A program made the position numbers and the translations under genes. A DNA stretch of 41,156 bases from Parasitella parasitica (taxonomy: Eukaryota; Mucoromycota; Mucoromycetes; Mucorales; Mucoraceae), in the NCBI GenBank assembly GCA_025201805.1, contig MU619288.1, forward strand, positions 1 through 41,156, written 5' to 3'. The notes under the pieces were generated by a model, which saw nothing but the letters and a program-made list of their open reading frames with translations, was not told where the DNA came from and made no database searches. Position 1 is the first letter of the stretch, and each line of letters begins with the position of its first letter. Below, in pieces: positions 32,630-41,156 of the stretch.

Positions 32630-33120
32630 ATTGATGTTTATTTATAGCATTCTCAAAATGACGACATTTCTTCCAAATTCCATGCTTTTCATTATTCCAT
32701 GGAGGCATCTCTTGACAGATCAAATAGCCTAATATGTCACTATGCACTTTTGACAGCTTTGAATTTATTTTCTCCTTGGCGATACCGGAAGAAGTATCCT
32801 TACACTGTCAAAGACAGCCCCCCCCCAAGTCTCAAGCAGAGCTGTGATAGCCGGTAGCCAACAAATTGTTATAATCCTTGCATTTCCACGAATTTTTCTT
32901 TTACAGAATTTTGGTAAGACTAGAAAGGTTCAGCAGATATCAATATTGTTAATAAGCCTGTGTTGAACTTTCACTGGGTGAGCTGATGTTCCAATTTTCT
33001 ATGTTTTTATTTGTATCTTTTATACCTCTTTTGCTTTTTTGGCACGGCTGGGGTTTGTGGTGATGATGTCTGGGCTTCTGCTTGTGCTGGCGCTGGTGAT
33101 TGTCGGTTTGTATTCTGTAA
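32630..33120 (-). CDS. Possible two-exon unknown gene (partial model)
   Basis: On the minus strand an exon running from about 32812 to a TGA near 32630 reads like real protein (SSGIAKEKINSKLSKVHSDI, ILGYLICQEMPPWNNEKHGI, WKKCRHFENAINK). It is preceded by a GACAG acceptor. An upstream segment, 33120 to about 33028, has an acceptor (AATTACAG) and a donor-like GTATAA, and joins in phase 0 through a Ser/Pro/Ala-rich frame ending RAKKAKE. A further open stretch at about 33320-33180 may add an upstream exon. I do not recognise the protein and I cannot fix its start. The model could be wrong. Confidence 0.35.
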
Positions 33121-34562
33121 TTGAAGAAAAGAACGGGAAAGCATACAAGTAACTCATTACTTGTTTATAATAGTCTTCTGTATCAAGTACTTGAATTTTT
33201 TTTGTTACAATCTGCTGGTAATAGACAATAATATGCTTGTATTGAAGAGAATTTGCTTTCGCTTGAAAGTAGATTGAAGATGCTTTGTGTGTGTGTCTGC
33301 TTGATCTTTGGACTTGGAAGCTTATCCTAAAGCATCAACAAACGCTTGCTCTGTTATAGTATTGCTTACCACAAACTTTCTATTAATAAGCGAGTTAGTT
33401 AGAGATCAATATTGTCCTTCTCTCCCAGTGTGTATGAGGTCCTTTTCTTTCGTCCTATATTGGATTGTCTTGGTTTCTGGCTTGCATTATATCTTGACTC
33501 GATTGACATTATAAACTGATTTGGCTCCCTTTTAATGTCAAAATTACCCTGTGGTGTTCATCGTTGGTATGTATTGAAATCCCAAGTATATATCGAACAC
33601 GCTAGACATTGTAACAAGGTCTCACTAAGAATACTATTGGAAACAGAAGAGCTTTTGTTGTTATTGGAACACGGTCGATATCATTATTGCTGACAGTAAG
33701 GTGATGTTGAGATTTTTATCGATATAAACTTGACCAAGTTTTGCGTTAATTTATGAGGTTATTGTCGTCTATTTGATGGAAGTCAAGGCTAGGCAAAGAG
33801 TGTCTACAGTTCGATATTAAACGACTTGAAAGGAGAGAGAAAAGCATATGATTGCAAAGTTAGAAAGTCTAATAAACGTTTAATGCTTGAAACGGCATCT
33901 TCAACGCACTTCTCAGCCTGTTAAGAAAGAGCAATAAACAAAAGCATAACTAGTGTCTCTTTATAGAAAGTTACAATTAAGCACATCATGATAAAGTTGG
34001 GAATCTTTATTTGGACGAATTTTTATAAGCTCAAACGATTTACCTGATAGAAGATATGAGAACTGTGATGCTCTGTGAATAGGAAGGTAATGAACGAGGT
34101 GGGAGTACTTTGAGACTGCGGACACCAGTTTTATTATGCAAAAGCTCGAGCGAGAATTCTATTCTACAGCTGATAGATGTCATATACAAACAAGGGTGGC
34201 AATTGAAGATTATAAATGGCTTTGTTATTTGGCCGACAAAAAAGCTTGCCGCCTAAAATGCTTTTTTTTTTTTTTTTTTTTTGGCTTGTCCAAGTATTTT
34301 TCGGCTAGTCGCCCAGGTGTTTATTTTTTTGGTTTCTGAGTGAAAGACAGAAATTTGTCGCCCAAAAAAGCAATATTCAAACTTGGTGCTAAGCATCAAA
34401 ACAAAATTTCGAAAACACCAATGATTTGCCAGCACTGTACACTCACAACTTATTGATACACTATTATAAAGGTAGCCGCGCTGGTGCGAGTCGAGGAACG
34501 TGAATGTGGACAGATAGAATTTTTTCATGTGGCCCGCGACTCTTTTCTTGTACGGACGATAG

Positions 34563-35405
34563 ATGATGAATACAGTGCTTACCATATTAATTTTCATAGC
34601 ATTTGTATACCTAGGAAATGCACTGCCTGTGCAAATCAGCAACGAATTATCTTCAGAGCACGCTTATCGCTGGCCTTCTTTGCTCAGTGCTCCAATGGTC
34701 AAGTTGCTAGGCGATGTTTGTTACGAAAGTCTATTCGAAGAATTTAATATGGATGTTCCTTGCTTCAAGCTACTCATCTCGAAAGGGCTCGGAATAGGCA
34801 TTGTTATTGGAGGAGCCGTCGTAAAGATACCTCAGATCGCAACCATTCTCAAGCATCGTTCAGCACAAGGTTTATCGTTGACATCGTTTTTATTAGAAAC
34901 GTGCGCTTATCAGATTGTCATGGTGTACAACATGCGATTACATAACCCATTTAGTACTTATGGTGAAGTTCTATTCATGACGTTACAAAATATCGCTATT
35001 TGCATGCTGATTGTTTGGTATACCAGAGAAAGACATCTTTCTGGAGTTACGTGCCTTGGGTTTATCTGCATTTTTGCAATGCTGGTACTTGTGCCTAGCT
35101 GGTGTATGGCGCTTTTGTACGCGTTGCAGATACCTATTGGATTAGCAAGCAAAATTCCTCAGATTCGAGCCAATTATTTGAATCAGTCTACAGGGCAACT
35201 GAGCGTATTTGCGGTTCTAAATTACTTTGCGGGAACAACAGCACGAGCATTTACGACATGGGCTGAATTAAACGACCTCGTTATGTTGGGAGGTAATCTG
35301 TTAGCAAGCATACTAAATGGCATTTTGGTGTTACAGCTGATTATATATTGGAAAAAGCAGCCGTTGTCAGCTAATAATGGTAGTGAATGGACCAAAGCAG
35401 ATTAA
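34563..35405 (+). CDS. MPDU1: MPDU1-like PQ-loop membrane protein
   Basis: MPDU1 (Lec35) in the ER is needed for the use of dolichol-phosphate mannose and glucose in N-glycosylation and GPI synthesis. This single exon encodes 280 aa (human 247). An N-terminal hydrophobic segment (about residues 3-19) and a lumenal linker precede the PQ-loop core, which has two repeats: VVKIPQI at about 86-92 and ASKIPQI at about 195-201. Both are followed by the Ser/Gly pattern of the family (HRSAQGLSLTSFLLE and QSTGQLSVFAVLNYFAG). Several further membrane spans are clear (LLYALQIPIGLA, MLGGNLLASILNGILVLQL). I chose the first of two adjacent ATG codons. It precedes the thioesterase gene on the same strand by 172 nt. 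Confidence 0.88.
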   Translation: MMNTVLTILIFIAFVYLGNALPVQISNELSSEHAYRWPSLLSAPMVKLLGDVCYESLFEEFNMDVPCFKLLISKGLGIGIVIGGAVVKIPQIATILKHRSAQGLSLTSFLLETCAYQIVMVYNMRLHNPFSTYGEVLFMTLQNIAICMLIVWYTRERHLSGVTCLGFICIFAMLVLVPSWCMALLYALQIPIGLASKIPQIRANYLNQSTGQLSVFAVLNYFAGTTARAFTTWAELNDLVMLGGNLLASILNGILVLQLIIYWKKQPLSANNGSEWTKAD

Positions 35406-35577
35406 GAAGGCTTCCTGATCTTCCTTTTACCTGGTCTTTTGGGGGATTGTGTGATTACAAGAGAGGAGCGGCAAATCTCAAGCTGGCCTTGAACGTGAAA
35501 GAAGCTTACAAACCGTTTCTATAAATTTGTACAAAAAAAAGATTTTCTATTCTCAGTTTTTTCCGTAAATTAAACAA

Positions 35578-36359
35578 ATGTTACCACAACTTTTTTATAA
35601 AAAGCCAATTCAATTAGCTTCCTTTACCTCTTTTTTAAAACGTAATAAATTTGCTACCATGAGTCCTGCTGTGGAACAAGAACAACAACGGCCCGAGATC
35701 TCTGTCGAAGAGCAAATTAGACTCGCTGAAATTGAAAGAGATGATCTGGACATTGTCAAGATCAACCGTGCTGACCCTGCCATTATTGAATATGAAGCTT
35801 ACAGCCATTCATCTGAAAGCGAAAAGAAGCACTCTTTGACTGTTTCCGTAAGTAAGATAGACAAAGTCGGCTGGAAACCATGTATTAATTCAGGCACATT
35901 TAGACTTTGAGAGGTCCCGGTATGATCATTGTACCTCCTGTCATGTTCTACAACAAGACATACACAGAATTGACTTCTGTTCTCCATCTTGGCAAAAACA
36001 TTTGTGGCCACGATGGAATTATTCATGGCGGTTTGGCCGCCACAATCCTTGATGAAGCTTTGGCTTGTGTCGTAAGTATATTTGGCACGGTGTTGTGATT
36101 CAATCTTTTGACACATTTTCCCATATAGGCAGTCCCTGCGTTGCCCAATATGTTTGGTTTCACTGCCAACCTCAACATTAACTATAGAAAACCTATCATG
36201 TCAAATCAATGGGTTGTTATGAAATCCAAGTTGGATAAGAGCGAAGATCGCAAAGCATATGTTTCTGCCTGGATCGAGAGTTTAGATGGTAAAACTGTCT
36301 TTACTGAAGCAACTTCCTTGTACGTTTCTCCCAAAATGCCTGTCAAGAAACCCGAATAA
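35578..36359 (+). CDS. Hotdog-fold thioesterase, probably mitochondrial
   Basis: The gene has three exons: 35578-35847, 35904-36071 and 36129-36359 (222 aa). The hotdog core is recognisable by GHDGIIHGGLAATILDEALA near residues 131-150, the HGG-Ala-Asp/Glu pattern of 4HBT acyl-CoA thioesterases (THEM4/PaaI group). It is followed by TANLNINYRKPI and a C-terminal VSAWIESLDGKTVFTEATSL strand pair. The N-terminal 27 residues are rich in Lys, Arg, Ser and hydrophobics without acids (MLPQLFYKKPIQLASFTS), which suggests a mitochondrial targeting peptide; a second ATG at residue 28 would give a cytosolic form. The acyl substrate is unknown. Confidence 0.8.
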
Positions 36360-36858
36360 TCTATTTAAACACTACACATTTATACAATAACATATTTAAT
36401 AATTATTAGCTTTTGTTCGGAAGAACATGCAGATCAGGTAATAATAACATTTTCCTTTTTCAATCATTAATAAAGACCCTACGTTCTCCGTGATATAATC
36501 GCTTGTAGTCTTTTTATTTAATTATGTTTGGAAATAATCGTTACTCACATTGAAATAACTCAAAGGCCACATGAAGGATATACCTTACGTAGTATTAACA
36601 AGCAAAAAAAAAAAAAAAAACAAACGACAGCTATTTCCACAACTACGTTAAAGAATCTTAGATCTAAGGGATCTTTACAAATATATCGTACATAGCGGAA
36701 GAAAGGCTAATTTTGACCAACTTGAGACTTTGTCACACGGAGAGAAGCTCTTTAGTTTTCTATTTCAAAAAGAAAAGAAAAGGAAAAAAAGCCAAATATA
36801 CCAGAAAACATGAAGTATCTTGGAGCTGCCATCACTAGATTACCTGACATTTGGAGAT
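36360..36858. other. Spacer with A-runs
   Basis: Intergenic sequence following the thioesterase stop. It has an A-run near 36605-36620 and no coding signal until the pseudogene at 36859. Confidence 0.4.
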
Positions 36859-37509
36859 CTAAAAAAGACTGAACGACACAAACGGCGAGGGTTGGTTGAG
36901 ATCAAATTTGTACAGCTTTATCTGGAAACTTTTCATGTAAAGAGAGCCGAATGCTATTCTTGCGGTAATCAAGAAGTTGTAGGACTACAATGAGAATTTT
37001 GCTCAGCAGCGTGTAGATTTTATCCTGCGTGGCAATCATGATGGAACGGACTATTTGGCCTTGGAGGAGAAGTCAAACAGATCAAGAAGCTCACTACGAC
37101 TTTAAAGAGGGGAAAAGAATGCAACAGCATATGCTTAAATTTTGGTTAGATTGGGTTGCTTCAGCAATGTTAGTTTGGGAGTTGGAGCCCGTAGCTTTGC
37201 CAATGGCAGCAAACAAAACTCATTGTGTTTAGAGCTCGCCTTCTTCCGTCAGGCCACTTTATTGCCTACGAAAACGCAACTGCCTCCGGTCATTATGCTG
37301 CTGCTGCCCGATTGCTTCATATCGTACTCTTTACCAAGCGCCTCGTCAATTTGAACCATTTGAAGCTAATAGCCATGATCAATGTAATAGAAAAGTACTC
37401 GAACGAACGTCTGGATTTATCGATCAACACCGACCAGCCCTATGTCGCCTTCTACGGATCAAGCCAGGAATCGCAAAAGAGCACGAAAGGAAGGGAAAAA
37501 TTACGATGA
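36859..37509 (+). pseudogene. Multiply disrupted pseudogene, family unknown
   Basis: Protein-like text continues across stops and frame changes. The first part (36859-36990) reads KKTERHKRRGLVEIKFVQLY, then CYSCGN, a stop, and FCSAAC, which together look like a broken zinc-binding pair. The second (37029-37221) reads MERTIWPWRRSQTDQEAHYD, then MLKFWLDWVASAMLVWE, ending in a stop at 37219. After a +1 change the third (37225-37509) reads FRARLLPSGHFIAYENATAS and LVNLNHLKLIAMINVIEKYS. At least two stops and one frameshift break it. I do not recognise the family; repeated fungal gene families look like this when decaying. Confidence 0.5.
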
Positions 37510-38011
37510 CAACTGAATTGAAATATAATGATAACCATGGTTATTCTATGGATGCAACACTAATATGCGATAATATTTGTTGAATTCGATCAGGAACGGT
37601 TGCCATGACAACTGAGTCCTAGCTATGGAATTCTATGGATACAGCATATACACACTACAATAAAATTTCATTTATTTTGGAGACTGCAACCTCGCAGAGC
37701 GAGATGGACCCCGCGGAAACAAAGGTAGCGTTGTGAAGGTGCAAAGATAACCAGGGTGGACGGGGTTACCAGCTCGTTATTACATTATATTAAAAAATTG
37801 AATACTTGCTATTACTCAATCTGCCATGGCATTTGAAGCATTTTATTTTGATTGATTTCTAAAAAAAAAAAAAAAGTAATAGTGAGAAACCTTTATGATT
37901 GAGCTAAAAATAATTTGATTGGCCAGCAAAAAGTTTGAACACTATAAGAAATTCTTGATTGGCCAAATCAAAAAATTGACCTCTACTTAATGCAAATCGC
38001 TGTATTTGAGA
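37510..38011. other. Spacer with two related sequence units and CCAAT boxes
   Basis: The strings ATGACAACTGA and TTCTATGGAT occur in the same order twice (37506/37544 and 37605/37631). A 14-bp palindrome, ATAACCATGGTTAT, sits at 37531-37544, and an X-box-like motif at 37599. Two GATTGGCCA boxes lie near 37917 and 37958. An A-run is at about 37861-37875. No gene is seen. Confidence 0.4.
37599..37612. promoter_or_regulatory. X-box-like motif (GTTGCCATGACAAC)
   Basis: It fits the RFX consensus GTTGCC-AT-GACAAC and is near-palindromic. No gene start lies close by: RRP42 ends at 38012 on the minus strand and the pseudogene ends at 37509. Confidence 0.35.
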
Positions 38012-38992
38012 TTATAAAACAGAAGCAAAGAAACCAAGAGTTTCTACATGCTGTCCAAGCTTCTTTTTTTCTAAAACCCTATTCTCATCGCTCACTAACT
38101 TTGAATCGATGCGCTCTATCAGCGGTTTTGCTAATGCAGTGGCTGTTCCAATCATTTCATTCAGTAAACTAGGCTCGATACTGCCAGTTTGACCTTTCTT
38201 TATGCCACACACAAGCCCTTGCTTATTCACACCAACTGTCAATGTAACTTGAGAGCACAATTCTTCTAAAATTGTGGGATCGATGATATAACGCTCTCCA
38301 ATTTTATAGAGTGTCACGCTGATAGGCAGATTCTCCCAGCCTTTGATGGGCACAGCGTCGTCTACGTCGTCCACAACCTCGAATTCGAATTCTCCATCTC
38401 CCAAGTCTTCGATTTCGGTTTTAGGAATGCGTGTATTGTAAAGTGCTGCTCGAGCGGTCATGATGATGCAGTCCAGCAAGTTGCCAGCTGCATCCATGAC
38501 CATAGCATCGATATAAATGACCCAGCATTGCTGATCTGGAATGATACATAGACTCTCCAAATCCAGTCCACTTTGTGAGCCGTTGAACAGTCGATCCATA
38601 GCAAGCGTAAGTGAATTATTCAAGTCATCCGCGCCACGGCCTTCAAATTGCTGTGAGGCACTCGGTGAGCTAAGGAGAATAGTATCAATACATGCTCATT
38701 TTCTTGACGCATTTTTTTTTTTTGCCATGGATAGTTACCACTCGACATTACAGAAAACACGCCCTTGTCTTGGTTTGGCAGGTTCAACCTGGCCAATTTC
38801 AACCTTAACACCTACAAGGACATCACTGTCGCCTAAACGACAGCGAGCGCTTCCAGATGCTTGTGATAAAAGGCCGTTTTCCAAAACGACATGGCGGTAC
38901 TCAAGACAAGCTCTTCCGTCAGCGCGACAGTCTTGCGCAACGCCTTGTTCAATGTAATTCTTTTCTGCTGGTGATATGAGAGGTGCTGGCAT
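38012..38992 (-). CDS. RRP42: Exosome complex subunit Rrp42 (EXOSC7)
   Basis: Rrp42 is one of the six RNase PH-like ring proteins of the RNA exosome that process and degrade RNA in nucleus and cytoplasm. Two exons, 38992-38739 and 38669-38012, are separated by a 69-nt intron and give 303 aa (human 291). The N-terminus has the family pattern (SPAEKNYIEQGVAQDCRADG, then SGSARCRLGDSDVLVGVK). The second exon shows LCIIPDQQCWVIYIDAMVMD, DAAGNLLDCIIMTARAAL and a C-terminal conserved TLTVGVNKQGLVCGIKKGQ. It lacks phosphorolytic residues by family rule; I did not check each one. A longer C-terminal tail (VLEKKKLGQHVETLGFFASV) may be real or may hide a small intron. Confidence 0.9.
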
Positions 38993-39265
38993 GGTTTTAT
39001 AGCAAAATGTTTGGGAACAAGAGCAAATTTATTAGGAATTCCAAGTCTTTCTTTCAAGCCGAGAGTGGCTTTTCAACGAGACACGACTGGAAGATTTTAA
39101 AATACAGAAGACAGTTTGAGCAAAAGGTATGATTATAGTGGGATTAAAATCAATGAAAGCAAAGAAAAGAAATACTATTTACTATTATAAAATGGGAGAA
39201 AAGAAAAAGAAAAAAAAATAATACTAGATATATTAATGGAAAACGACAGACTACGTAGTAAAAAT
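38993..39265. other. Short spacer between RRP42 and glycosyltransferase
   Basis: Both neighbours are on the minus strand, so the spacer holds the RRP42 promoter and the glycosyltransferase 3' end. Nothing else is seen. Confidence 0.4.
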
Positions 39266-40991
39266 TTATGCGTTTGATGAACTAACAATCAAACCATTAT
39301 TGTCACCTCTAAATAACTTTTCTGATGTGATATACTTTTCCTGTCTGTTCAATAAGCGTTTAACACATGCCAAGGTCGACGGCAATGTCATAAATAGCCA
39401 AGCAGCTACTGGCAAGTTGATGTAATCAATCAAATGAGACCATTTGCGACTTTCTTGTTTGGATTTAAACAGAAATTCACGGTCAATGGCACGATGCAGT
39501 TGCTCGTAAACGGCCAAGGTGCCAAACAACGGCAAAGGCAGACATAGTGTAATAATGCGAATTAGACTCCATAAATGTCCAAAGAACTCACTGGTTAAAA
39601 TCGGGTTATCAGAGGGAGCAATCAAAGCCAAGGAAGCAAAAGGTGGGAACAAGATGAATTGCATCAAGGGGACAGCGGCAAACATGAGCCAGCCGGAAGT
39701 AGCAGGAACCATGTGAGCTTCCAGAATAATAAAACAAACTTTAAGACGTTCAAACAAACTGATTGAAGAGGAGGACGATTGGAATGCATTCTTGAGAGTA
39801 TAGGCAACATCTGCCACTCCGTTGTAGTGGCGCTTGGCCTGCACGTAACGAGCGCTTACATTACTCAAGTAGCTTTCGGTCTGAACATTGGTCAAGTTGA
39901 TGGGTACATAGATGGGGGCAGTACGCACTTGACCTTGCGTTTTCCAGAAGCATTTCAACCACATATGCATATCTTCACCTACTGCATCTGCATCTGTATC
40001 CCAATAACCTACTTTATCTGCCAACACCATAGAGAGGGAATAATTGCTGCAAGGAATACACATGCCTCTGCTGTTGCTCAAGTTGGACATGACCATGGCA
40101 GACCAAGTAATGTCTGTAACACGCACAGCAGCGGGTACGTCAAAGCAGTTGCGAGAAAAGAAGATGGGTGGGGCACACAAGAGGTGGTAGGGATCTTCAG
40201 CTTTGTTCAACGCTTCTTCCACTTCACGAATATACAGCTCGGGAATAGCTGAGTCCGAATCAGACACTGTGATGATGATTCTGCGACGATCGATACCTTG
40301 CTCAGTGAGCTCCATACAGCCATGACGAGCAGCATAAGCGACGTTGGAGCCCTTGCCGCGACTCTCACCAGGAATGTCAGAGGGATGGCCAGTGATGACT
40401 ATATGAGCAAAGCGATCGCTGAAATACGATTGGAGACGACGAGCCTTGGCTTCCCAACCAGGTTCAGATTGCTCCATGGCAAGGATCAGACCATAATGAG
40501 TTTGAGCGGTACTAATGAGGTAATTTTAATATGCTGACTTTTTGTTTTTTTTTTTTTTTTTCTAGTTACCTATGGCTTGCAATGCGCTCAATTGTATCCT
40601 TCAAGAGGCCCTCTGGTTCAGAGTAGTTGGGCACAATAAAAGCATGAAAGTAATGTGTGCCTTGGTAATATTGCAGCTTTTCTTCTACATCTTCCAGTGT
40701 TTCATCATCACTGTTGCTATGTGTGATGATCTCCGTATCCTGCTTCTTGTTGCCAGTGATAGTTTTATCCAGTCTTTTGTTCCATTTGCGAATAGTCATT
40801 CTGATTTTGCGAGATGTTAGAAAGAATTTGCAGACATGGTTAACTTGAGTGTACAGGAAGACTGTGAAATACAGAAACAGAACTACAAGATAAGTACGGG
40901 GAAAGAAGAGTGGGCCCAAAGGAAGCACTGCTAATGAAGCTATAGGCACTAGAGGTGCGACCCACTCTGAGGGTGACAAGAGACGAGACAT
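39266..40991 (-). CDS. Membrane-bound family 2-type glycosyltransferase
   Basis: Two exons, 40991-40570 and 40511-39266, give 555 aa. Two hydrophobic N-terminal spans (VAPLVPIASLAVLPLGPLFF and LVVLFLYFTVFLYTQV) precede a GT-A domain. The DxD-like acidic motif (TVSDSDSAIPE) is near residues 225-227 and the ED motif near 320 (DADAVGEDMHMW) fits the catalytic base of the family. Three or more membrane spans follow (SGWLMFAAVPLMQFILF, LIRIITLCLPLPLFGTL, INLPVAAWLFMTLP). The QxxRW motif of processive chitin or hyaluronan synthases was not found; the SARYVQAKRHYNG stretch occupies that region. The donor and acceptor are unknown. Confidence 0.75.
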
Positions 40992-41156
40992 GCAAAGAAG
41001 AAGTGGTGAAAAAAAGTGGGCGATGGAAAAAAAGGGAAAGAATTAGTCTAAAATCAAAAAATGCGGTTTATAATGATTCAACCACCTTTCGCCCCACATG
41101 TAAATCAGAGTATCGACACACCCACACAGGGTAACACACATGTCTTTTTTTTTTTT
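40992..41156. other. Right window edge
   Basis: Upstream flank of the glycosyltransferase, with T/A runs and no recognisable coding signal; it is cut by the end of the window. Confidence 0.4.

Larger units (their letters stand above)
32003..34562. other. 2.5-kb region with unresolved minus-strand exons
   Basis: Coding-like text occurs on the minus strand and is listed separately (32218-32322 and 32630-33120). Otherwise there are long T/A runs (32034-32060, 32579-32600, 34262-34282), a C9 run near 32819-32827 and many short open frames. A (TG)n-like GTGTGTGTGT run sits near 33286-33296. Confidence 0.4.

Noticed and set aside
34253-34642. 129-codon minus-strand frame upstream of and overlapping MPDU1
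   Set aside because: Overlaps the start of MPDU1 on the other strand, includes a poly-K run from a T-tract and has no family resemblance.
1-41156. CRISPR arrays, tRNA and rRNA genes
   Set aside because: No direct-repeat/spacer pattern was seen, and no B-box-like GGTTCGA context with a foldable clover leaf was found by eye.

Overview
The window is eukaryotic and looks like an early-diverging fungus, most probably Mucoromycota and perhaps Mucorales. The signs are compact genes with introns of about 50-90 nt (GT-AG, plus two apparent GC-AG), AT-rich spacers full of A/T homopolymers, a fused trifunctional HIS4 gene, Zn2Cys6, Ecl1 and Kre9/KNH families, and a decayed DDE transposase resembling Mucorales elements. 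The species cannot be named from sequence alone. All exon models were made by eye from splice signals, reading frame and remembered family motifs; no search was run.

Left part (1-10.5 kb): HIS4 (-) lies head-to-head with an orphan PIP-box-like protein gene (+) that has an ACGCGT box 60 nt upstream. A short TLDc/OXR1 gene (-) follows. Next is an 11-exon COP1-type E3 ubiquitin ligase (-; RING, coiled coil, WD40), head-to-head with the Golgi Mn/Ca transporter gene GDT1 (+).

Centre (10.5-20.5 kb): a 175-nt assembly gap cuts the 3' end of a muskelin gene (-). Muskelin is a CTLH/GID E3-ligase subunit in animals. Then come a Zn2Cys6 regulator (+), kynureninase BNA5 (-), a DJ-1 protein (+) and ribosomal protein uL2/RPL2 (-).

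Accessory stretch (20.5-28.7 kb): gene-poor, with microsatellites, a DDE transposase split by about 387 nt, an Ecl1-family small zinc protein, a GPI-anchored KNH-like wall protein and an 87-aa orphan gene.

Right part (28.7-41.2 kb): a TM7S3/TM198-type membrane protein (-), a PWWP plus LEDGF-IBD-like chromatin reader (-), some unassigned minus-strand exons, MPDU1 (+), a hotdog thioesterase (+), a decayed pseudogene, exosome subunit RRP42 (-) and a family 2-type membrane glycosyltransferase (-).

The genes are not one pathway. The two loosest themes are ubiquitin ligation (COP1, muskelin) and the secretory/glycosylation route (GDT1, MPDU1, glycosyltransferase, GPI protein). I see no CRISPR, tRNA or rRNA. 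The items most worth a second look are the complete COP1 gene, the PIP-box/MCB orphan, two GC-AG introns, three X-box-like 14-mers and the split transposase.
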